NCBI RefSeq assembly: GCF_002706795.1
Contig: NZ_CP017705.1
Coordinates: forward strand, 4,129,501 to 4,193,500
Length of the DNA: 64,000 nucleotides
DNA from: Brevibacillus laterosporus DSM 25
GTDB lineage: Bacteria > Bacillota > Bacilli > Brevibacillales > Brevibacillaceae
Reading direction: 5' to 3'
Numbering within the stretch: the first letter of the stretch is position 1; the number at the start of each line of letters is the position of its first letter. A program made the translations under genes and the position numbers. Positions 36,414 to 44,181 of the stretch are shown here, piece by piece. The notes below the pieces were generated by a model. It did not search any database. It had not been told where the DNA came from and was given only the letters and a program-made list of their open reading frames with translations.

Positions 36414-36445
36414 ATATGTAGCTCCCTCGTTAAATTTTTATAGTT

Positions 36446-36505
36446 ATCATAGTACGCGTCGCTGCTTTTTTTCATCACATTTCCATCACATTTCCATGGG
36501 AATTC
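36446..36505 (-). promoter_or_regulatory. Tandem 11-bp repeats before the phosphoesterase gene
   Basis: CATCACATTTC occurs twice in direct tandem (36473-36483, 36484-36494), followed by a weaker third unit CATGGGAATTC (36495-36505). Read on the minus strand they lie upstream of a TATGAT -10 box (36451-36446). The 11-bp period is typical for OmpR/PhoB-type binding sites. Confidence 0.55.
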
Positions 36506-36751
36506 AGAGGATTTTAGAAATGTAAAAAAGGAAAACATTACGAAAAGCAAAGTACCCCATTGAGAGATGAGCAAAACTCAAAACAAAGGGAGCGTTGGGC
36601 AAGAAAAGTGTGGAACAGCGATGAGGGATTCCCACAAAAGGTAAAGCAAACAGACCGCAAGCAGTCAAGAGAAGAAATATAAAGGGACATTAATTAAGCG
36701 ATGCGCATAAGGATTTTTGTGCAGCGGTAAGAGGGATTCGAGGACGACCGC
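36506..36751. other. Intergenic region, nothing recognised
   Basis: Non-coding DNA between two minus-strand genes. No clear terminator for the downstream-reading acyltransferase-like gene was found. Confidence 0.3.
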
Positions 36752-37960
36752 CTACCTGGACGCCGGTGCTGTTCGGGAGGAGCTGAACGCCCGGTCGAAA
36801 TGTCGCATCAATGACTCGAGCGGACCGGTGGGGAGCCGCGCGATCAACCACCCCGTCACCAACGTTGCGGCCACAACGAGCAGGTCACTGAATGGAATTC
36901 CCTGAAGACCATATTCGATCCCCGCGAGTTTGAGACACCATATCACTATGAACTGAGCCGCATACATCGTTAACGCCACGCGTCCGACTGCCGCGAAAGG
37001 CATTAACACGGCAGAGGTCTTCTTCGGTACGAGGCATAACAGTCCCAGCACCAGGAATGCGACCCCCAGCCCAATCAGCGTCTGGAATGTCGACGCACTG
37101 TGCGGAGATGTCCAGAGAAGCATGTTCCACAGCGGTGGTTCCACGTTGAGCGGCCAAATTGCATACGGGTCCGGCTGGGCGCTGACGGCACCTTGAACGC
37201 CAATAAGCCACGCCTCGAAGGAACGTCTCAGCCCAGAAAGAACGGAAGCGCCCAGCACCTTACCGACGACGAGCATGATGATGCCGCCGCCCGCGAGCGA
37301 GAGTGCAGTACGTAACTTGGTAAGTTCGAGGCGCCCGATCGCCATACCCGCGACGAAAGCGGGGGCAAGTGCGAGCGCAGACATCGGGCCGCCCGCAATA
37401 TCATAAAGGAGGTACGCTCCCGATAGGACGCTCATACCAAGAATCATCAGCGGTGGGGCCACCACGATCAAAGCGGCTGCTGTCGTAACGAGCACGCGCG
37501 TCGAACGACGAATCAGCACCAACGCCAGCACGAACATTGCCGCATAGGCGGGCAAGATTACCCCGTAAGAGGTATTCAGCAGGATGAGCAGATACCCGAT
37601 CACATCGACGAACACCGCGCGAGCGAGCATCCGTGCCCGAAACGCGGTTGTCTCCGTTTCTCGATCCTTCATGCGTTGCGCCATGATCGAGTAGGAAATG
37701 CCGCCACAGAGCACAAATAGTAGCGTCGTGTTCCCAGAGACGATCGCAGCAATCCTCTCGTTCAGCCCGAAGTGCTGCAAATACATCCCTATGACCGCCA
37801 ACCCCCGTGCTGCATCAAGCGCTACAAGACGCCCCTTTGATTTGCCTGCAACCGCATTTTTTTTCAGTCCGTTGTTTTTGGAAGCCACTACATCCTCGAT
37901 GCTTGCTCCCGTTTCATATTCACTGCCGAACTCGTCCGGCATCTTGCTACTGACTGACAA
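36752..37960 (-). CDS. GC-rich multi-pass membrane protein (acyltransferase/DUF418-like)
   Basis: A 402-residue protein with ~9-10 membrane helices. After a ~40-residue polar N-terminus comes RLVALDAARGLAVIGMYLQHFG, the signature start of the DUF418/DUF1624 membrane acyltransferase-like families that modify extracellular sugars or polymers. The TTG start at 37960 follows AGGAGG by ~8 bp; ATG 37942 is an alternative. Codons are clearly GC-rich (many GCG, CGC, GTC, ACG) against an AT-rich neighbourhood, which suggests acquisition from a high-GC organism. Its promoter carries copy 3 of the phased element. Confidence 0.78.
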   Translation of the reverse strand: MSVSSKMPDEFGSEYETGASIEDVVASKNNGLKKNAVAGKSKGRLVALDAARGLAVIGMYLQHFGLNERIAAIVSGNTTLLFVLCGGISYSIMAQRMKDRETETTAFRARMLARAVFVDVIGYLLILLNTSYGVILPAYAAMFVLALVLIRRSTRVLVTTAAALIVVAPPLMILGMSVLSGAYLLYDIAGGPMSALALAPAFVAGMAIGRLELTKLRTALSLAGGGIIMLVVGKVLGASVLSGLRRSFEAWLIGVQGAVSAQPDPYAIWPLNVEPPLWNMLLWTSPHSASTFQTLIGLGVAFLVLGLLCLVPKKTSAVLMPFAAVGRVALTMYAAQFIVIWCLKLAGIEYGLQGIPFSDLLVVAATLVTGWLIARLPTGPLESLMRHFDRAFSSSRTAPASR

Positions 37961-38038
37961 TTAGCATTCCTCCTCAAAATGGTTATTTCTTTAGGTGTTC
38001 TATTATTCTTTGCATATGGGTGATGTCATGCTTATCTC

Positions 38039-38092
38039 ACTATAGCGGGCACATGTCACTAAAGTTTGATCAACATGTAAACAAAATGTCAC
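38039..38092 (-). promoter_or_regulatory. Three-box phased promoter, copy 3 (minus strand)
   Basis: Read on the minus strand: GTGACA (38092-38087), TTTACA (38081-38076), GTGACA (38059-38054) and -10 TATAGT (38044-38039), with the same offsets 0, 11, 33 and 48 as the two plus-strand copies. It lies ~80 bp upstream of the GC-rich membrane protein gene. Confidence 0.72.
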
Positions 38093-38387
38093 AAACAAGG
38101 CAAACGAAAATTATTTAGTACTGGCAAATGCTTCATTTTTCCACTTAAGTGGCTGGCTGTTACACGGTTGTGTTCATCGAATTATTTGCAACAGGGAATG
38201 GGTGCCGCTGTGTAGAATCTTCCTATTTTGACCCGGTTTTAAGGACACTCCGTTAACATAGAAGAAATGTACTGCCTGATGGCTGGTTGACCAGCATTTT
38301 CAACATATATCAATTAGAATGGATCATAGAAAAACTAAACATTTCGTAGTTTTCTTATTTATGTAGGGAGAAGGAGGGTGTTCAATA
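38093..38387. other. Intergenic region with a possible insertion-sequence end
   Basis: No gene. The sequence TGACCCGGTTTTAAGGACAC near 38229 resembles IS3-type termini, but no partner end was found. Confidence 0.25.
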
Positions 38388-38504
38388 TTGAAAAAATCAA
38401 AAATTCATGTAGACACTGGTCTGCAAGTGAATTGGACGTTCGGAACCAAAGTGGAGGATAAACCGGACACGGAGGTATGGCATGAACCTGGTTCTAAAAA
38501 ATAG
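38388..38504 (+). CDS. Peptide gene 3, 38 aa
   Basis: A short ORF with TTG start and strong AAGGAGG 10 bp upstream. The peptide begins MKKSKIHVDTGLQVNWTFG and ends TEVWHEPGSKK. It is polar, with two tryptophans and an EP dipeptide that recalls peptide genes 1 and 2, though the match is loose. No export signal. It may be a peptide precursor; the function is unknown. Confidence 0.45.
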   Translation: MKKSKIHVDTGLQVNWTFGTKVEDKPDTEVWHEPGSKK

Positions 38505-38510
38505 CCTCTA

Positions 38511-38641
38511 TCTTGTCAGGATTAGCTGATTATCTCGAGATTTCAATAACTGAAGATGAAGTAGCGAAATTTTACAAAAGTGTATCGAATAACATATATG
38601 AAATGGGTTTTCAATTAAATGAAAAAAATATAAAGTCATGA
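38511..38641 (+). pseudogene. Short C-terminal fragment, unknown
   Basis: The frame reads SILSGLADYLEISITEDEVAKFYKSVSNN...GFQLNEKNIKS then stop. It looks like the helical end of a small cytosolic protein but lacks a supported start. It lies just before an IS3 remnant, which may have cut it off. Confidence 0.25.
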
Positions 38642-38722
38642 CGGTCTTTTCTTCAAAAGGTTCGTTCAGGGGCAGGAGAGTTTGACTCAAAAAATTGACT
38701 CCAAATCTGCTCGTTTCCCAAA

Positions 38723-39025
38723 GTGAAATCAGCGAAAAAAAGACGAACAAATATCAGATACACTGAGGAAATAAAAACAGATGCCGTACGGCTTGTAATT
38801 GAGGAGAATATGTCGTATCAGGTAGCAAAGCAACTCGGTATTCGGAATAAGACGCAGGTATTAGTATGGGTAACTCGTTATAAAGAAGGTCAGCCCTTTC
38901 AAAAAGAAGCTTTTCGTAAAGAACGACCAAAGACCAGATGTGCAAGTGTAGAGGAAGAAATGACGTATTTAAGGGCGGAAATCGAGTACTTAAAAAAGCG
39001 GTATCCAAATCTACACAAGGAGTGA
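38723..39025 (+). CDS. IS3-family transposase OrfA (intact frame)
   Basis: A ~100-residue protein with a helix-turn-helix (YTEEIKTDAVRLVIEENMSYQVAKQLGIRNKTQVLVWVTRY) and a C-terminal leucine-zipper-like end (SVEEEMTYLRAEIEYLKKRYPNLHKE), typical of IS3 OrfA. The start is GTG. It would have no function without OrfB, which is broken downstream, but might still bind IS ends. Confidence 0.78.
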   Translation: MKSAKKRRTNIRYTEEIKTDAVRLVIEENMSYQVAKQLGIRNKTQVLVWVTRYKEGQPFQKEAFRKERPKTRCASVEEEMTYLRAEIEYLKKRYPNLHKE

Positions 39026-39815
39026 CGAGTAAAGCTAGTCGGTGTGATATCATTGAGGAAATGAGAATGAAGTATCCAGTTAGTTGGCTCCTAAAACTGG
39101 CTGAGGTATTACGTGCAGGCTATTACAAGTGGCGGAAAAAGGTATCCGACCGAATATACGTGTGTTGCAAGAACAACTACTAGAAGAACACATAATAGCG
39201 ACAGAGCGGATACCAAGTTTCTTCATCAACCGGTAAACGGGCTTATGGTTCACATGGATCCCTTCACGTCAGAATGCAGGAGAATGCCGTTGAGGTCTGT
39301 TTTCTCGCTGAGCATGTCCAGAGTTCTTGTCACTAATGCGAGGTCGTTGCGTTCGGATAAATACCAAGCGACAATCTCGTTGTTAAAGAAATCCTGAATG
39401 GCGGAGAGATACACAAATCGTTCACCCTTACTTTGGTTACCTGCGTATGACAATTGCTTTGAAACCAGGGATTCCAATACACGTCAAAACCGTTTAACCA
39501 CAAACTGAAAAAACTTGGTATTCTCGGCAGTCACTCCAATCGTGGAAACTGTTTAGACAATGCCTGTATCGAATCATTCTTTTCACATCTTAAAACAGAA
39601 AGGATTTATCTTACCAAACCACAAGCGTTGCCGATGTGGAGCAGGCCATACAAGAATACATCACTTTCTACAACTTCAACCGTTTCCAGAAGAAATTAAA
39701 CTGCGGCAGTGGGTAGCTAAAACATATCCGATCATCATTATTGACGAAACCCAAATGCCAACTCCCATTTCAGGACACAACTTTCCCAACTTGCAACACA
39801 AAAGCACCAACTGAC
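39026..39815 (+). pseudogene. IS3-family transposase OrfB, broken and rearranged
   Basis: Plus-strand pieces include MRMKYPVSWLLKLAEVLRAGYYKW (N-terminal domain) and, after 39487, KLGILGSHSNRGNCLDNACIESFFSHLKTERIY with the last catalytic Glu. Between them, the DDE core (YLSAIQDFFNNEIVAWYLSERNDL...GILLHSD) is on the minus strand at 39477-39250. No continuous transposase can be made. Confidence 0.8.
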
Positions 39816-39993
39816 TTTCTTTTTCATTACAATTGTCATCCCATTTCCATAATTCCCTCTAAGTAGAGTGTTCACAATATTGAATATGTAATTTAACACT
39901 GTTTACTTAAAGGGGGTGACAATAAAAAATTTACCTTGATAATGCATTAATTAATTTAATATAAACAACGACTCTGTAAAGTTACTTGAAAAG

Positions 39994-40386
39994 TCAGTTT
40001 CCTACAGCAATTGCCTCTATTTCAATTAATAGTTCGTCCTTTATAAGTTTACTAACTTCTACTGCTGAACTAGCTGGAGGATTCTTTGTATCAATGTACT
40101 GATCTCGAATATCTCTAACAATTGGCATTTGTGAGATATCTGTCAAGAAAAAAGTTAATTTCACTACATCATGAAAGCTTACTTCTGAAGCTTCTAAAGC
40201 AATTCTAATATTTTCAAATACCTGTTTTGTTTGTGAAGCTAAATCTCCTACTCCTACTATATTACCCTCGGTGTTTATTGCTACCTGTCCGGATATATAA
40301 ATTGTTCGGGCATTACTAACATCTACTACATGTGAGTAACCAAAAGTGGCTGGCATAGTTTCAGGATTCAAAAATTTTTTCTGCAA
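39994..40386 (-). CDS. RidA/YjgF-family enamine/imine deaminase
   Basis: A ~130-residue protein. Family motifs are SHVVDVSNARTIYISGQVA near the N-terminus, the VFENIRIALEASEVSFHDVVKLTFFLTD core, and the C-terminal PPASSAVEVSKLIKDELLIEIEAIAV. RidA proteins hydrolyse reactive enamines formed by PLP enzymes. The TTG start at 40386 is chosen because AAGGAGG lies 9 bp upstream; the open frame extends 23 residues further upstream without similarity. The canonical substrate-binding Arg before the C-terminal PPASS segment is not evident (…YIDTKNPPASS…), so the activity could differ. Confidence 0.82.
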   Translation of the reverse strand: MQKKFLNPETMPATFGYSHVVDVSNARTIYISGQVAINTEGNIVGVGDLASQTKQVFENIRIALEASEVSFHDVVKLTFFLTDISQMPIVRDIRDQYIDTKNPPASSAVEVSKLIKDELLIEIEAIAVGN

Positions 40387-40858
40387 TGTGCTTCTCCTCC
40401 TTGTTTTATCATACAAAATAAATTTTGACATAAATCGTATAAACTTAAGTGACACAAAGGTTCCTTGCAGATGAATTCGTAGCTTTGTGTATATTTAGTT
40501 TTAGGGTAGGCCTATATGTGGACTAGACCACAAAAACTAAATCCACTAGTTATTGTACATCATGTGGGTATAATTATGTCACATTAAAAAAAGATCGTTC
40601 TTACCTTAGCTACTCTTAGCGAGGTGAAGAGCGATCTTTTTTATATTCTGTACAGTTGCCGTCAGTAGTACTGTATAGATATCTTCCAGATTTACTAAGT
40701 CGGTTCTGATGAACCCATTCTTTTCTGTTTTCCAGACATGTCCTGTATGACGTGAAACCCAATCAAAAACTGTTTTTCTTTTAATACTACCTTTAAGAAC
40801 CTACTATATAGAGTCCTCGTTCTTTTCAAAAAGAGAAGCATTTATGATCATTTATTTG
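40387..40858. other. Intergenic region with bidirectional terminator
   Basis: No gene seen apart from the terminator at 40586-40643. The remainder is AT-rich. Confidence 0.4.
40586..40643. terminator. Bidirectional terminator
   Basis: AAAAAAAGATCGTTCTTACCT pairs imperfectly with AGGTGAAGAGCGATCTTTTTT. A- and T-runs flank both sides. Confidence 0.8.
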
Positions 40859-42304
40859 CTATAAGTCCATATTTTTGACAAGTTTCTCTAGGAAAGGCAG
40901 CGCTTCTGACACGTTACTTAATGTAGGCACAGGCATCTTACAATACGAAGAAAGGCCTTTGATCATCCCATGTTGTAAATCATTTAAAGGAAGCTCAGAA
41001 GTAAAGGTCTTAACGGCACGAATTGGCCCCAGTACAGGACAATCATTTCTTGGCTCTTTTCTGGTTAATACTTGGCTAATATCAAAAGCAGCTTTATCTC
41101 TCTTTGTTAAGTTTCCCAACCCCCAACGGTTTGTAATCGTCTTAATAATAGAGGTATGGTCAAGTGGTACATCATGCTCCACGCCGTCTAATACTTGCTT
41201 CGCTCGAAAAACAGTTCCCTTTTCAATATAGGGAGAAATAAGTAATGTACAAACTCGTACTCCCAAGCGGTCAAAGGTAAATCCTTTTTCTCCTATCTCT
41301 TGTTTGGTCGTGGGAGGAACAGCTTTTGGAGGAGCAACATGATCATAACACCCCCCGTGTTCATCATACGTAACAATTAAGAGCGTCCGATCCCAACGTT
41401 TACCTTCTCTTACTGCCTGGTAAACTTCCGATATAAGATTTTCCCCAAGTAATACGTTATGAGGAGGATGCTGATCATTAGCATCTATAAAATACCTAGG
41501 TTCTATAAAAGAATACGATGGAAGATTCCCTTCTTTCGCATCTTTTTTAAACTGCTCCATGAAAGAAAAATGACTTTTCCAATAACCTGAAAGCCTTGGA
41601 AAATGAATTAACAAGGTTAAGGACACCATATCAAGCTTATCGTAATATACTCCCCATGTGAGATCTTCCCTGTTCTGTGCAAGAATACGATCAAAAATTG
41701 TCTCAGCATGGTTTCCCAAGAGCCATTTTTCATAAGGAGCATTATTTACCCATCCACTAGAGGACGCAGCATGTAGAAACGAGCGATTTGTCCATGTTTG
41801 GCTAGGAACAGAACAAAACCATTGGTCACAAATCGCAAATTCGTTAGCAAGCCTGCTTAACACGGGCAACATCGTAGGAGTGTATCCTGCCATCACCTGT
41901 TGGTATTGTCTATCATCTGCTAGCTTGTTTTGTTCTCGTAGTACATGAATATAATCCGTAACAAAACCGTCCATTGTCGCCGATTGTGGTAAAGAAGCAG
42001 TCTCAGAAGAAAATGGTTTACCATAAAGCTGGAAAAAAACATGTTCAAAAGTTTCCCCTGGATCTATCTCAGGGGTAGTAAATGAGCCGGCTTTTCCCAC
42101 CGGTACCTTTTTGTTGTCCGCCTCTGTTTCTCCAACTGAAATCGGATTCGATAAGTTTTTCCCAGCCAGTCCCTCAAAGGGTTGATTTCGAGGTACTTGA
42201 TTAAAAGGAGCTGGATTTTGAGGATCATATAGTCTTCCAGCCATGGAATCAAAAGAACGATTTTCCAACATCAGTACCACAATATGATCAATTTTACTCA
42301 ACAT
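40859..42304 (-). CDS. Phosphoesterase (PF04185; phospholipase C / acid phosphatase-like)
   Basis: A 481-residue enzyme of the phosphoesterase family that includes bacterial phospholipase C and AcpA. The N-terminus IDHIVVLMLENRSFDSMAG carries the metal-binding Glu-Asn and the active-site region. Further motifs are CDQWFCSVPSQTWTNRSFLHAASSSG, NDQHPPHN, LLIVTYDEHGGCYDHV and GVRVCTLLISPYIEKG. No signal peptide is visible, unlike the secreted phospholipases, so it may act inside the cell or leave by another route. It is monocistronic on the minus strand. Confidence 0.85.
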   Translation of the reverse strand: MLSKIDHIVVLMLENRSFDSMAGRLYDPQNPAPFNQVPRNQPFEGLAGKNLSNPISVGETEADNKKVPVGKAGSFTTPEIDPGETFEHVFFQLYGKPFSSETASLPQSATMDGFVTDYIHVLREQNKLADDRQYQQVMAGYTPTMLPVLSRLANEFAICDQWFCSVPSQTWTNRSFLHAASSSGWVNNAPYEKWLLGNHAETIFDRILAQNREDLTWGVYYDKLDMVSLTLLIHFPRLSGYWKSHFSFMEQFKKDAKEGNLPSYSFIEPRYFIDANDQHPPHNVLLGENLISEVYQAVREGKRWDRTLLIVTYDEHGGCYDHVAPPKAVPPTTKQEIGEKGFTFDRLGVRVCTLLISPYIEKGTVFRAKQVLDGVEHDVPLDHTSIIKTITNRWGLGNLTKRDKAAFDISQVLTRKEPRNDCPVLGPIRAVKTFTSELPLNDLQHGMIKGLSSYCKMPVPTLSNVSEALPFLEKLVKNMDL

Positions 42305-42709
42305 TTATTATCCTCCAGTATTTAAAAGAGTGGCAATAAAGTCACCATTCCTCCTTATTAGTAAAAGCTTTCCCTTTTCCCGGTAAGCTTAATACTAAAC
42401 AACCGAATTGTTCCTTGATGTTACACTCATGTAAAAACTGAAAAGTGATTAGCTTAAATTAAGGATTACTCTAAAAAATACTGCCCGATTTTTTAGAAGA
42501 AGGGGTAGTTATAATGGGAAAAGTGTACTTGGCTATTGATTTAGCAGAAACAACTTTTATCCTTTTGTCGAAGCATACACTGAATTAATAAAATGTTTAT
42601 TAGATTAAAATAATCTTTCTCCCCAAACTGCACACATTTAGAAAATAACGAAAATTAAATTGTTCAGTTGCATGATATGACAGACACATCTAAAAAATAA
42701 CTCAAAAAA
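42305..42709. other. Intergenic region with one tiny ORF
   Basis: A 24-codon ORF at 42514-42588 (MGKVYLAIDLAETTFILLSK...) has a GAAGGGG site and may be the start of a lost gene; otherwise nothing was recognised. It is too short to call. Confidence 0.25.
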
Positions 42710-43190
42710 CTACCCGTCTCCATACGATAAGGGAGGTGTACTGCATGTCCGTTCTTTACAAATTGTAGTACCGTTTAGCTTCATGCGAACTTTTCCATTA
42801 TAGTTATACCAGAAATCAAGGTTCACATCGGAGCCTGACTTATAAGCATTTCTATACTGTCCTTCTTTATAGTTTGGATCGAAAACATCGCTTTTATAGG
42901 CTGTCTAAGCATTTGCAGATGTTTTCTGCTTTACGATGATAATGGGTTTCTAGCCTTTTTCATTTTGAGATTTACCAACATTGGTATAGTAATCTAATCC
43001 CATATGAGCTACCCATGAACCGATGGCTCCGCTTGTATTAGCAAGATAGAGAAAACCACCATAATTGTATGCTGCCACTTTTTTATCAACCATCGAATCA
43101 AGAGGGAGTGTAAGCTTGGTACGTAAATTACTTCCATTTTGCGTGATTTCTTGCTTTCCACCAACGCCATCTGAGATAAAATCAGATGCT
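42710..43190 (-). pseudogene. Secreted-protein remnant with two in-frame stops
   Basis: The frame reads IIEASDFISDGVGGKQEITQ..., LTLPLDSMVDKKVAAYNYGGFLYLANTSGAIGSWVAHMGLDYYTN, then a stop after NEKG, KPIIIVKQKTSANA, a second stop, and YKSGSDVNLDFWYNYNGKVRMKLNG to a final stop at 42710. It looks like a beta-rich extracellular Firmicute protein of YrpD type (tentative). The signal peptide and first part are missing. Confidence 0.65.
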
Positions 43191-43243
43191 TCAATGATTC
43201 ATTATACTGAATTATCTATCTTTTGTGTTTTCTTAAAAAACGA

Positions 43244-43273
43244 TTGACAGTAACCTTTAAAGATTACTATAAT
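43244..43273 (+). promoter_or_regulatory. Housekeeping (SigA) promoter of the T-box/brnQ unit
   Basis: A perfect TTGACA (43244-43249), an 18-nt spacer, and a perfect TATAAT (43268-43273), immediately upstream of the first T-box. Confidence 0.85.
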
Positions 43274-43289
43274 ACTAACAAATCAAACA

Positions 43290-43590
43290 AATGTAAAAGT
43301 TGTGATGAGGACAAGTAGAAGACAAGAATGAACGATAGAGAGCCATCCCATAGAGCTGAAAGGATGGTCGTTAATTCCCTTTGAATATCACCTCGGAGCT
43401 TTGTTAACGAACGATGATTATATCGAAGTAGGTAACAACGGATTGTCCCCCGTTAAAAGGAACCAAGTCTATTTTTAGACTTGATAAGTGTCTGCTTTTC
43501 GTGAGGAAGGCGGAAAAGCTGAGTGGTACCGCGAAACTCTCGTCTCTGCAATCAAAACGTAACCGTTGATTGTGGAGACGAGAGTTTTTC
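43290..43590 (+). ncRNA. T-box riboswitch 1, isoleucine specifier
   Basis: Stem I with AGAGAGC start, a specifier region GAAT-ATC-ACCTCGGAGC (codon ATC, Ile), the T-box core GAGTGGTACCGCG (43521-43533) and a terminator stem ACTCTCGTCTC/GAGACGAGAGT (43536-43585) with T-run. Uncharged tRNA-Ile would stabilise the antiterminator and allow read-through. Confidence 0.92.
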
Positions 43591-43617
43591 ATTTTAATTT
43601 TATAGGTAAAAAGCATT

Positions 43618-43918
43618 GACGAGGAGAAGTAAAAGAAGGATCTAATGTGCAGAGAGCTGTCCCATGGCTGAGAGGATGGTCATTACACCTTGTTTGAATA
43701 TCACCTTAGAGCATTGTTCTTGAAAGGGCATCTACAAAATGTTCTAGTAGGGGGCAACGGAAAATCACCGTTATCTGATGATAGTCAATTTTGACTTGCA
43801 GAGTCTGTTTTTCGTGAGAAGACAGAAAGCTGAGTGGTACCGCGTTTATCTTCGCCTCAGTAACCAAAAGTGAAGTGTTTTAGATGAAACACTTGCTTGG
43901 TTGCTGAGGTGTTTTTTA
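43618..43918 (+). ncRNA. T-box riboswitch 2, isoleucine specifier
   Basis: A second complete T-box: specifier region GAAT-ATC-ACCTTAGAGC (Ile), T-box core TGAGTGGTACCGCG (43831-43844), and a terminator stem CCTCAG..AACCAA with TTGGTTGCTGAGG ending in TTTTTT. The two in series demand two read-through events, giving tighter control. Confidence 0.92.
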
Positions 43919-44104
43919 TTTTAAAAAATAAAAGGAGTTGAGCCGAACAGTCTTTCAAGTGCATGGTTGATTACAAAATATACCATTTAATAGGAGGATT
44001 TTTTGGATTCTAAATCAAATTATCAACCGTTTTTGGATAGGAACACTATTAATTCCTAGTATTAAGGGATGAAAACTTATATTTACATAGAAGGAGGGGG
44101 CACA

Positions 44105-44167
44105 ATGGAAATTGAGATTCGAGGTAAGAGTAGAATGGATTCGCTTCATCCAGAAAATGAATTTTAG
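44105..44167 (+). CDS. Possible upstream ORF of 20 aa in the brnQ leader
   Basis: A short ORF with strong AAGGAGGGGG before its ATG. It encodes MEIEIRGKSRMDSLHPENEF and ends 14 bp before brnQ. Another tiny TTG ORF with AGGAGG lies at ~44003. Either could couple translation to brnQ, or be a remnant. Confidence 0.35.
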   Translation: MEIEIRGKSRMDSLHPENEF

Positions 44168-44181
44168 TGAGGAGAATTAAT

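Larger units (their letters stand above)
38723..39815 (+). mobile_element. Degraded IS3-family element with an inverted internal segment
   Basis: OrfA at 38723-39025 reads cleanly. OrfB pieces follow: its N-terminal part on the plus strand (~39030-39260), the central catalytic part on the minus strand (39477-39250), and the C-terminal part again on the plus strand (39487-39700). So ~220 bp inside orfB have been flipped. Several frameshifts add to the damage. Confidence 0.75.

Noticed and set aside
38388-38504. Lasso peptide precursor
   Set aside because: The VDTGL sequence lacks the Thr at the -2 position before a core Gly, and no lasso cyclase or protease genes are nearby.
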